In this document: positions 12,091-21,776 of the stretch, one piece after another
How the letters are laid out: each line of letters starts with the position of its first letter
Numbering within the stretch: the first letter of the stretch is position 1
DNA from: Rhodocollybia butyracea
Lineage: Eukaryota; Basidiomycota; Agaricomycetes; Agaricales; Omphalotaceae
Length of the DNA stretch: 64,000 nt
Assembly (NCBI GenBank): GCA_015501585.1
Contig: JADNRY010000227.1
Span: 1-64,000 of the forward strand
Reading direction: 5' to 3'
Made by a program: the position numbers and the translations under genes
The notes under the pieces: generated by a model
What the model saw: only the letters and a program-made list of their open reading frames with translations
Databases searched by the model: none
Told to the model about the DNA's origin: nothing

Positions 12091-14412
12091 TTATTCATAG
12101 AGGGCAATATTGTCCTCAATGCGTGTGACGGCCTTGACCATCGTTTTGAGATTGGCGTATTCAGGGACAATACCCTGGTCCGTCAGTCGATCGAGAATAT
12201 CAATGGGTAATCCACTGATAAATTGTTTGCGCATCAGATACGCATTTGGTTGCTGCTGCATCCTAGATGCCCAGCATACCAGCTTTGAGTAATAATCTTG
12301 TACTCCACTAGTAGGGGAGCACACAACATCCTCAAACTGCTGTGCAGCCTGATGGATGGTAGATGCTTGAATGCACCTATCAAAGACTCCGATTACGGCG
12401 TCTTCAAAATTCCAGACCAGTTTGGTCCGGTGAGCACCAACGACTTCATCGTTGTACCAATCAAGGGCTTTGTCCTTTAAAAACATGCCCAAAAGCTGAA
12501 GGCGGGCGGCATCATAACCTGGCCCGCAATAACGGTTGGCTTTAAACCACCGAAGCAGTGACAGTAGCCACCGCTCAAAGACTTCCACATCCGGCATACC
12601 AAAGTATGCCTCTGGATTAGGAATCTTGATTGATTTCACTCCTTCCAACGGAGGGAGTGGAGTATTCACATACTCGTGTATTTGTTTTCGGTACACTTTG
12701 TGTACCGAGTGCTGCCAGCTTTTACGATGGTCATCGTCGTCTGTTTTGGCGCGGAGTTTAGCTACAGCGTGTCGCTGTTGCTTTTTGCTGAGTTTCTCAG
12801 CAGACTTGAACAATTGTTCAATGCATGAATCGTCAGATGACGATGTGGATTCTGGATCAGAGTGATCCGAGTTAGATGGTTCATCATCCCAGGGAGTGCG
12901 TGCGCGGTGTCGTTTGTCGCCATTTCTCCCCCTTCCTATTCCGTTACTGGAATTGGAACTGCGATTTTTGTCTGGTGCTCTTTGAGCACTGGACGGTCCA
13001 GCATTATGCTTTGTTACCGGAGTCGCTGACTCCTGGTATCATACCTCATTTAGTACAAGAAGGTCGATGGGTAATCCATCTTCATTGAATCCCACCCACT
13101 GGTCGGGAAGTTTCGGATGAGCGCTTCCATATTTATGGATGCTCAAATTCCTTTTTTGCTGAGTCGCAACACGACTCAGCCAGTCTGACAGTACACCTGT
13201 TGGACACTTTGGAGGTGGGACCTTCCGTGCAGACTCAGCGACTATGCATGAGCCTTGGTTCAGAAAATTCTTATGATGCGTTGCATCATTTGACTTGATC
13301 TTTATCTCCGGCGGAGGTTTAGGTAGCTTCGTTGGATCACTAATATGTGATCTTCGAGGAGATTGTACTTCCTTGAGTTTGTATTGATTGAAGGCATTCA
13401 TACGCCTCCGATTCATGGACATAATAGTCAGTTCAGTATTACTGTCCGACATTTTTAGCAACTTAGTTGCTGCATTTGCTGCTTGTACAGCGGTAGTGTG
13501 AGATGCACTCCGTACAGACGGTAGTGCCAGTTGTGGTGCCGATGATATCACCGGCGGTACTGTGTGTTGTACAGTACCTACGTATATGGCTTGCGCCATA
13601 GGTATTGGATGACTGTTACAGTCATCGGGTGCAGACGCCGTAGATCTGACCCATTGTGTCAGTTCCTCCCGTTGTGCTGGTGTTGATGGAAGTGCTCGCG
13701 GTCCTCTTGGAGCCGGCGATGCTCTTCCGGTGGTGGGACTAAGTCTCACCCGAGGCATATAGCCAATGGGACTCGATGAGTCCATCGGCACTGTACTAGT
13801 AGTATGTCCCCTAGGAACATACGGTGTCTCTACCGGATCCATAGGATCGCGGTGCCCATAGTTAGCACTAGGAATATATCCTTGTGCACTTGTATGATCA
13901 GCTTGGACATGTTGTCCAATCTTAGCCTGTACGCGATGTGATCGCCAAGGCTCAATTGCATGATGTTCAGCCTGAACATCGTCATTTGATGTGGACCATT
14001 TCATAGTCCGCAATAACTCAGGTGTGGCTGACACATGTTGGGCCACAGGCATAGCGATACGCATATCACTACCAACAGGTTTTGAAGAAGATACTTCTTC
14101 ATCCTTATCGAAGTGTTTTTGGACTATTTGGTCCAACTCACTTACAATCACATCAAAGGTTCGCTTATGATCCATTTGGGTTGCTTGAACTGTCTCATTC
14201 AGTTCTTTCATTCTAGAAATAATGTCAGCTATGCTGACTATCTCATCGTTCTTTTGAACACTTGAAGCGTTCAAGCTTTCAGGCAATGCCTGTGCCTTTA
14301 CGGACCTGGCAACAGGTGGTATGGCTGGTGACGTGGCACCAGTAATGGCAGCGCGATTGCTCGCACTTGCTTGCGACTTCTCTGATGGACTTAAAGCGGT
14401 CATTGAGAACAC
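12091..14412 (-). pseudogene. gag: Gag protein of element 2, one in-frame TGA
   Basis: Read from the ATG at 14412, one frame of 774 codons reaches 12091 and is broken only by TGA at 13039-13041; the parts on both sides are in the same frame. The order matches element 1: a disordered Ser/Pro/Ala N-terminus, 'LSDWLSRVATQQKRN', a Ser/Asp-rich linker with 'STSSSDDS', then the gag domain 'VFERWLLSLLRWFKAN', 'MFLKDKALDWYNDEV' and 'CWASRM'. No CCHC knuckle follows. The TGA is in the linker, at a different place from that of element 1. CGA-to-TGA change is one simple explanation. Confidence 0.9.
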
Positions 14413-14589
14413 GTTAGTTCTCTTTTTGGGTTTTTAATTGCTTGGCAATTGTGATAGCGGGTCAGAATAGTGATGGCTTCTAAAAGAAGCAAGTTTTGTA
14501 TGCGTAGTATACGGAACACGTTGAATCGAGTACTTAGATACTGAATTCTTAAGAACACTAGTAATATTATTACTTGATGTTCAAAAAAG

Positions 14590-14854
14590 TGTAACACCCC
14601 TAGGGTGGTCGTCCTTAATTCACACGAGAGAACACAACAAGGCTTTGCAATGTGTGTGCTACAGGTGTAAAAGAACTACAGTACGTAAGCGCTAGACGTG
14701 AGTTTTATACTATGCATGACTTAATAGATAAGATTGACTATTAAATAGGCCGTTATCACTAGATAATGGCGATGTGTGATTAGATGGAGCGCTATCACTT
14801 ATTGATAGCGCCAGCAGGTCAGGACTAAGTCCATAAGACGGCGGGGGCGTTACA
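14590..14854 (-). repeat. 5' LTR of element 2 (minus orientation)
   Basis: 265 bp copy of 11158-11422, followed by the target duplication CTGAC at 14855-14859. Confidence 0.95.
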
Positions 14855-16635
14855 CTGACAGAATTGCACAGGTCGAGACTTTTCTTCATAAATACCAAAT
14901 ACATAGTGTTTCAATCAATCAGGATACACCAAAAACACCAGACTTCTGGAAGGTAGGACCTGTTCTTGGCTACATCGCACACTGTGACTATCACAGGAAA
15001 ACATCCACAATGGACAGCAGAATGCATCACAACGAGGAACCGCGCGCCATCTTATCATCACAGCAGAACAATTATTCAAATCACCCGAAGGCCATCTCAG
15101 TAAATTCGCTCTTCTCCTTCGTAACAACTCATTCCGCCAGCAAATAGTCCATGTCAATGTCGACGAGGCTCACTTCATATACTTTGTTGGCAAGGAACAG
15201 TTTGGCATACCTGCTTTCCGTCCTTCTTGGGGTCGTCTCGATGAGCTGAAACTGCGGCTTCCAAAATTGGTTTACTATCACGCTTTTACTGCTACCTGTG
15301 CGCCTCATGTCCAACAAATCATTCAAAATGTTCTTCTTGGGTCAGATTGCTCAGTCGTGCAAAATTGTGTCAACCATTGAGGCATCATTTATGCGCGACA
15401 TTGTGTGGAAGGTAGCTTTAAAGAAATGGAGAACTATCGTTGTTTCATCCAAGATCCCTTCCCTCCTAACGGAACACTCCAAGATCAACCTCGTATTCTC
15501 ATTTTTTTTTGATGATTCAAAGTTTGCACTCAAGGTGGCCAAATTCTTGAATCAAAATGCTCCTCTGCAATTTTGTGGCTCAAACTTTGCTCGACACTAT
15601 TACAGTATGATGTCACCAACAAATCTTGAGATGGCTCACAAGGCGTTTACTGAACCTGATGGATCCTGCCATATTCTTTGTGCAACTTCAGGAGAATCGA
15701 CAGTAAGGTAGCCCATCATGATGCGCGTATATCTAACTCACCCAACACACCTAGGGAATTGATCATCCCGACGTCAGAATCACTGTCAATGTAGGTATTG
15801 TTGACCCAAGTGAGGATGAACAGCGCCAAGGCTGAGGAGATTGTGATCAGAAAGGTGGATTGCATCTTATCCTCTATGAGCGGTGGACTCGTGATATCAA
15901 ACTTGATGAATATAACAACAAAGAGCTCATGTTTATAGAGGATCCTGACCGTCCCCATGCCATTCTGAAAAAGGGGTCAAATAAGCGCAACCATCTGTCG
16001 CGTTCGGGACTTGAAAGTATACTCGCACCTTGCATACGTGAGTATTGCGCTAGTTATTTTGGTAATAGTTCCTCTTCCCGTATGTTTTGCCTTTATATCA
16101 GGCCTTTGTGAAGCCCTAATGAGTCCGTTCATTCAGGTCTTGACTACAACATTCACTGTTGCAATGGATCGGCACATGTTGACCAAGTGAACCCATTCAT
16201 CCTCCAAAACTACCTGCTGGGCAAAATTTGGGACAGGAGCATGGATCGGAAGGAGAACAACAATATGGATGCAATGGCAACTGATGGAACAGATGACGAC
16301 GACTCGATTTGAACACGCCGAAGTGACCATTGGAAGGCATTAGTTGAGAGGTTGTTGAGATGGCGCTACAAGGAGCACATGGAGGATCCATTGCACAATG
16401 TTTGGCCCGAGTATTTCATCATAACTGATGATAACATTGCGAAAGTGGCCAAAGCACATCCGGTAAACCTTTCTTCTGCAGTTGACATTGTAGGACTGAT
16501 AAAGGCACCTTTGGACGGGGACTTTTTGCGATTATGGGCAGTGAAGGTTTATGATATAATCAAGCAGTTTGACATCAAATATCCCGTCCGTATTTACAAG
16601 CGTAAAGATACAAAATGGTCTCGTACAACTGGTAG

Positions 16636-19341
16636 CTAGTTGGAATTACAATCTTTATTTATCTGTCTCATGGTCATTTCCCCACTGCATTGGAGGCAAT
16701 TCATCCTCCTCTTCCTCAGCAGCTGGTCCTGTATTGATAGTAGCCCCATCTCCCCAGAGCTCCTTGTTCCGCTTGTTGAATGATGTGATGGTCGCATTGA
16801 GTTTCTGGTATCCATCTGCTCGCAAGTCAGTGATGAAAGAAGGTCCTCAATCCGACCAAAATCACCTCGAGGTATTGCAGCAGTAACTTCAGCAACTACC
16901 GGAAGAAATAAGCAAAGATTACAATGACAGACATCATCAGGTGAACTTGGCTCTGAAGTTGGTTTAGATTTAGCCTTTAGCATGGGAGTACAGTACTTGC
17001 GCGAGATGTGTGCAGCGATGGCCTTTAGCTGAATGGGTTGAGGATCAGAGGCTGCAAACGCTTCAAGAGAAGGGAATCCACATTCTTTCTTCCAAGCGGC
17101 AAGAAAGATACCATCAAGTATCTGTAGCAATGCAGCTGAAAGTGCCCAGAAATCAGGTTTCTCACCAGCCAATCGCTTCTTCTCCATCAGAGTGAAGAAA
17201 TAAACCAAGCTTCCCATAGATTTTAGATCACCATACTGCTTGAGCCGCAAATCCCAGATGAGGTTCATGAGCATGTAAAAGAGAGCAAGACCCAACTGGA
17301 AGATTAAATGTTGGGTATAAGCATTGACATCGCTCTGATGAGCTATGACACAACTCTGTAAGCGAGATGCTGTTAGTTGATCATTGTACAAAGGAATGGC
17401 ATATTTTGACAACTCAGGATCCTTTGCGTTGCGCCTCATTTGGTGGATGTAGAAGTCGTTGTGGTTATCTAGATTACCCTGGACTGTTTTCTCCTCTTTA
17501 GAAGTCACACATAGAGGATAGAACACTGTTTTTGTATTGGGAGGTAGAAGTCGACATGGTTTATGCTGAAGATCAGGATGTTGCTTCAGATAGTGAAATG
17601 GCTTAGACTGACATGCAAGTGAGAGTATAATGTTGGTAATTGACTGGTGTTGAAAACACTTTATTTGAATTTGTGTGGGTTGAATGTCAAAAGCATCGAG
17701 TGGAATAGCTTTCTGCAGATTTTGGAGGATAGGTGCAAGGAGCATATGCTTGCGGTCTTTAACCCCGACTGTATGATAGATGAGACAGAAACAGCCAGAA
17801 CGGACTTTTGCCACTGCGTCCTTTGTCTGTTCGACATGTATTGACCCAGACATGTCAATGTTATCGTAAGTGAAGTTGTGAGGTTCAAATGTAAGCTCGC
17901 GCGCAAGGTTCACTACTTGATCTGCGATGGTATTGATGGTCTTCAAGATAGTCGGGTGAGAGACAGACAGTCCAGCTGCATCCAGAACCTGTATTGTCCG
18001 TACTGAGGTTCCTGTAGATGATGCATACATCCCTAAAAGGTATTGAAGCTGGGAACACTGAAGTGAACGGAAGTTCATTGCTTGACATGTCATGACCAGA
18101 CGACCCTGCGGACAACAATACGGACAATATTATACAAGTAAAGCAAAATATTGAACTATATACTTACAATTTCAGTCTCAGCTTCCTTCTGAGGCGATTC
18201 AAGACTCCCAGTGGCGGCTTTGAGAGCATACATCCAGTCAGCTAGGTTCTTGCTAACATATTGTGCTATGTTCCTTTGGAGATCAAATGTTTCAAGAAAG
18301 TCAATCGAGAAGTTCTGTGTGTTCATGTGGAAGAATGGCTTTGCGGCCTCCATCTGCTGAGAAATCCAAGTGCAGAACTGATCATGAATGAAGTTCTCTG
18401 GCAGCCACTGTAGAAAGATTTGATAACCCATATTGTTCTCAAAGATATGTGAGAGGATTCACGGAATTATGGTTGAGTTGCATTGAAAAAACAAGTTTTG
18501 TTGGTGCTGGAAGACTTTGGAACTTTCTGGATCTAGGATTGTATTGATAAGGTCGAATGGAGAAACATTAAGTTCATCAAGAGCCTTTAGAGCTGCCAAG
18601 GATTTGGAAAGCTTGTTATCCCAAATTTCTGATGTTTTATGACATTTATGTGTGCTTTTTCCATTTAAATTGTCTGAGCTAGAGTGTTTCCATTTGAGTG
18701 ATGGTGTAGAGATTTTGGGAGAGCTTGTTGGATCATAGCTAAAGGATGACACCAGACTAGGAGTGTCCAGGCTCCAGGAAAGATTGCTGTGAGTGTTGAC
18801 ATTTGGAGAATATGAATTGTTGAATAGAGCATTTGGATAGCCAAGAGAGTATTGATATGTGCAATCTGGAGAGGCGAAAGGTTTGTCAAGTCCTATATCT
18901 GATATAGGTGGGAGTTCAGATGGTAAGGGAGTGAGCGGACATGATAACTGCACAGGAGTAGGTGGACACATAGAAGAAGAAGCACGACTCAGATTCATGA
19001 CACTGCCTGAAAATCAACATAAATTTTTGTGGAAGTAGTAAAATTATGTTAAACCTGTGTGAAGGTAGTAAGATTATGTTAAAATTGTATGAAACTTCAT
19101 ACAATTTTAACATAATTTTAATATTTGCACCAAAATTTATGGTGATTTGCATGCAGTGTGAGTTTTGGACTTGAGTGTGTGGAACTATGAAGGTCAGTTC
19201 CCCATCGCCTTTTTTCCTCCGTTGATGCGTTGATTTCTGACAAGAGCCTAATGTCAGCTTCATCTGTGATCCTTGCCCATCCTGCACTTCATGAGAGTAT
19301 CCAGGTAGAGAGAACTGAGTGAATTTGCCATTGGTATCCAT
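16636..19341 (-). CDS. DUF6589-type protein, spliced, one in-frame TGA
   Basis: The main exon (18093-16636) has the pattern I associate with the expanded agaricomycete DUF6589 family: 'GLSVSHPTILKTINTIADQ', 'FTYDNIDMSGSIHVEQTKDA', 'LYNDQLTASRLQSC', 'MNLIWDLRLKQYGDL' and 'GSLVYFFTLMEKKRLAGEKPD'. An upstream exon (18431-18156) joins through a GTAAGT...CCGCAG intron that keeps frame ('ETEI' to 'GRLVMTCQAMN'). The block 18998-18459 is in the same frame as the exon at 18431 and is separated by one TGA (18459-18461). A start at 19341 or 18998 is possible. The function of the family is unproven; the spaced Asp/Glu residues could suit an RNase H-like nuclease, which is my inference. The convergent helicase gene ends within the same bases. 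Confidence 0.65.
19073..19116. repeat. Perfect 20-bp-arm hairpin
   Basis: ATTATGTTAAAATTGTATGA, a 4-nt loop, then its exact complement. A related direct repeat (GTAGTAARATTATGTTAAA) precedes it. It lies in the putative 5' intron of the DUF6589 gene. Confidence 0.85.
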
Positions 19342-19349
19342 TAGTTCAT

Positions 19350-19649
19350 CTGCAGAAATAAATATTATCTTCTGAGCGTTGAGAATGCAGCTAACACGTC
19401 GTCAAAGTACAGGAAGTACAAAAAGTAAATAATTTCAATTGCGTTTGCATTTGGGCCCAATCGGACCTTGCGGCCCCATAGATCCGTTCCCAATTAAGCT
19501 AATCTTAAATAATATATTGGGAAATAAAAAGTCTGTGCCACGGTCCGGAGCCGCTTTGCAGGCCCCTCTAGCAAGGTTTCTTGATTTTCAACGTCAACCC
19601 CCTAGAGGGGACTGCTTTAGGCCTAGTTCTCGTGCAAGGTACATGTTAT
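19350..19649. other. Spacer, nothing recognised
   Basis: The sequence between the DUF6589 gene and the degenerate gene copy that starts about 19650 shows no gene or repeat I can name. Confidence 0.4.
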
Positions 19650-20475
19650 CTTACTTTTCCGTCCACTCCCAGATCACGAATAAACAAACAGAACTTTTTT
19701 CCTGCTCCATCTTTAAATTTTGAAGGTGATAGGCATGGCGTCTGGATGAACATGGTATGGAGGAGCGGTTGGAGGAAAGTTGATATCTGAGTTGATATAA
19801 AAGAAAATGGGAGGATAAAGTCAGTAACTCGTATGCGAAAACTAGGATTGTAAACTGACCTGTAACATCCCCAGAATATCAGCATACAGATTGTTCTCGC
19901 TCTCCACCCCCAGTCCTTTCTTGGTCTTCTTTATTGCCTTCCCTGTAGGCATCAACTATACACCATGTCCCTCCCACTGCCCCATCCAAGAGTCAAGCAC
20001 CTTGAAGATACATATCATGTCATCAACATGGGAGAGGTAGCGCCGGAAAGCGAGGTGGAGAGCGGGGGTTGGGAAGGTGGGCATGGCGGAGATGGGTGCG
20101 GTGGGTGCAGTCAAGGTATTGGAAGTTGAGTTCAATGAATTCAGGGAGGTGGTGTTTGAAGATGTAGTGGAAGCAGAAAGCCGCGCGTGCAGTAGGAGAC
20201 TCGGGAGCGCCGGGAGAGTTGGGACGTCTGCATCTGTGCCCACACCCATACCTGGCAGAGAGTCCACCTGCATCACATTGCTGGTGGTTCCCTGAGCTTG
20301 GGATTGCCGGTGTCGCGCGAGTACAAAACACAAACACGCAATGACATCAACCTCTTGGAGGTCTTTTACGGTTTTGAGAGCTAGGGATATCGAGGGCTGG
20401 TTCCGGGGAGAAAGGGAGGATCATCAGTAAAAACAAATCATAAAAGAGAACATATGGCATACCCAACCACCACGC
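19650..20475 (-). pseudogene. 3' part of a degenerate copy of the 58-61 kb gene
   Basis: The text parallels 58310-59100 closely, including 'MPTFPTPALHLAFRRYLSHVDD' (intact gene: 'MPTFSTPALRFAFRRYLSHVDD') and 'DSWMGQWEGHGV'. Intron positions are kept, so it arose by DNA duplication and not by retroposition. Frames are eroded and the C-terminal exon is missing or garbled. The copy is cut at about 20476 by LTR-element sequence and resumes at 26449; about 120 bp present in the intact gene are absent at the junction. Confidence 0.85.
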
Positions 20476-20575
20476 TTACTTGAGATGCAACTGATAGGTG
20501 CAATTCCACTAACTATGACTGGATAACCTAACTCCTATGTGGCCTCAGAGGGTTTCGGCCTTAAGGGGGGAGTAC
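20476..20575 (+). repeat. Stray copy of the element's 3' internal end
   Basis: These 100 bp match 25135-25234, the sequence just inside the 3' LTR including the polypurine tract AAGGGGGGAG, with about one difference. An LTR-inner sequence outside the 5' LTR means this is a remnant of a second, tandem or recombined element. Confidence 0.85.
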
Positions 20576-20769
20576 TGTTATGACCCGGATCTAAATCCTA
20601 TACACCCAATCTTTTTTCTTCTGTAACCAACTATGAACACTATCATTAATACTTCTACTTAACATTTTACATTCATTAGTTATTCAACACCATTTGAGTT
20701 AATGCTGCACACATTCTTCCAGAACACCAGAATGATCTTTAACAGTCACTGCACAGTCTGCACAGTCAT

Positions 20770-20888
20770 GACATCATTCTATCTCCACAACTATGATGTC
20801 ATCTTGCTACTCCACAATCATGATGTCATTCCATTGCTCCGCAGTTATGATATCACATCACTGCTCCACAGCTATGACATCATTGCAT
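20770..20888 (+). promoter_or_regulatory. U3 array of CRE-like palindromes
   Basis: Repeats of about 30 bp of the form 'ctccRcaRYtatgatgtcat' carry TGATGTCA or its complement TGACATCA, one base from the bZIP CRE site TGACGTCA. The number of units differs among the five LTRs of the window. An enhancer role is inferred from position upstream of the TATA box. Confidence 0.5.
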
Positions 20889-21085
20889 AGCCTCTTTACA
20901 TCAATGACTCAATATCAGTCATTGCACAGCCAGATATCTGAGTCAACTACGGTTCCGCATACATGACTCAATATTAGTCATTGCACAGCATTACATAGTC
21001 AGACTGACTCATCCGCAGTATTTCCGCAGTTATGACTCAAATCTAGTCATTCCGCAGCATTTCCTAACTAGTACACATTGCACAG

Positions 21086-21093
21086 TATATAAG
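21086..21093 (+). promoter_or_regulatory. TATA box of the LTR promoter
   Basis: TATATAAG. The same octamer is kept in the other LTRs at 25745-25752 and 43112-43119, and on the minus strand at 33005-33012. It is the only TATA-like site near the LTR middle. Confidence 0.6.
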
Positions 21094-21193
21094 TAGTCTA
21101 GATTTACCAATGTACGTTAGATGTATTATTTTTCTTAAATCCAAACCCCCACTTGTTTGCTGTTATCACTTGTGTGAATCACCAGACCAACTC

Positions 21194-21553
21194 ATTGTAT
21201 ATTGTTGAGCTATCTCCAAGTTACAATACACATTTATACATCTTGTTGAGCTAACTCCAAGTTGTATCCACTAACATTCACCTGTTGAGCTATCTCCTAG
21301 TGAATACTTCTTTAATTGCCACTTGTTGAGCTATCTCCGAGTTGCAACTTCCTATTACTTGTTGAGCTATCTCCAAGTATTAGACATCACACTCACTATT
21401 ACTTGTTGAGCTATCTCCGAGTACTAGACACCACACTCACTACTACTTGTTGAGCCATCTCCGAGTACTAGTTCTGATTCATATTACTGCTTGTTGAGCT
21501 ATCTCCAAGGGTAATCTTATTCTTATTATTTGTCGAGCTATCTCCAAATAATA
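21194..21553 (+). repeat. Hairpin array, 9 units, with constant loop
   Basis: Nine units share the core TTGAGCTATCTCC (rare variants TCGAGC, GCCATC, TAACTCC). Each is flanked by its own complementary arms, for example ATACATCTT/AAGTTGTAT, ATTCACCT/TAGTGAAT, TTGCCACT/AGTTGCAA and TATTATTT/AAATAATA. Arm sequence varies between units while pairing is kept. Confidence 0.92.
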
Positions 21554-21776
21554 ACTTCTGTGAGTTTTGTATTACAAACTAGTTACTAACTTTACTTGAG
21601 CCTAGTTGTTTGAGTATATATTTTTTGCCTAGCGGTTTCAACGAACGGAAAGGCTTGCTCTATAATCTCATTAATTTCTCTTATCATTTTTACTGCCAAG
21701 TTACGTACTGTGAAGGTTTGGACGAGACTATTGATCGAGTCATAACATAATAATACATCTCCACCCGCCCCCATGA

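Larger units (their letters stand above)
11158..14854 (-). mobile_element. Gag-only LTR retrotransposon, element 2
   Basis: Two 265-bp LTRs (11158-11422 and 14590-14854) flank one gag frame read on the minus strand. The target duplication CTGAC is at 11153-11157 and 14855-14859. The purine tract (complement of 11423-11434, AGTGGGGGAGGG) sits next to the 3' LTR and is nearly identical to that of element 1. LTR ends are TGTAAC(A/G)CC...GGGTGTTACA. No reverse transcriptase or integrase is encoded. Gag is homologous to that of element 1, but the LTRs differ, so the two are sister families. It inserted inside a helicase gene. Confidence 0.93.
10836..16639 (+). pseudogene. RecQ-like DEAH helicase, split by element 2
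   Basis: The first part (10836-11152) reads 'ALASIGRNSLIIAATGFGKT', a Walker A (motif I), then 'ILTISPLNRLQTTQ' in motif Ia style. Element 2 (11158-14854) interrupts it. After it come 'VNVDEAHFIYFVGKEQFG' (DEAH box at 15159-15173), 'LVYYHAFTATCAPHVQQI' (motif III-like), 'ILIFFDDSKFALKVAKFL' (helicase C), 'SCHILCATSGES' and 'IDHPDVRITV' (motifs V/VI region). A cysteine-containing C-terminal part follows, then a last block ending at 16639. RecQ-family enzymes are 3'-5' DNA helicases. Extra stops at 15380 and elsewhere, partly explicable as short introns, suggest decay beyond the insertion. Its stop overlaps that of the convergent DUF6589 gene. Confidence 0.75.
20576..21747 (+). repeat. 5' LTR of element 3
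   Basis: Starts TGTTATGACCCGGATC and ends GAGTCATAACA. Likely U3 includes repeated CRE-like TGATGTCA motifs (about 20770-20890). A TATA box at 21086-21093 sets the probable U3/R boundary, and the hairpin array (21194-21553) would then be transcribed. Confidence 0.93.

Noticed and set aside
21194..21553. CRISPR-like array
   Set aside because: Regular cores with spacers look similar, but the spacers are complementary to each other across each core, the array sits inside LTRs and the genome is eukaryotic.
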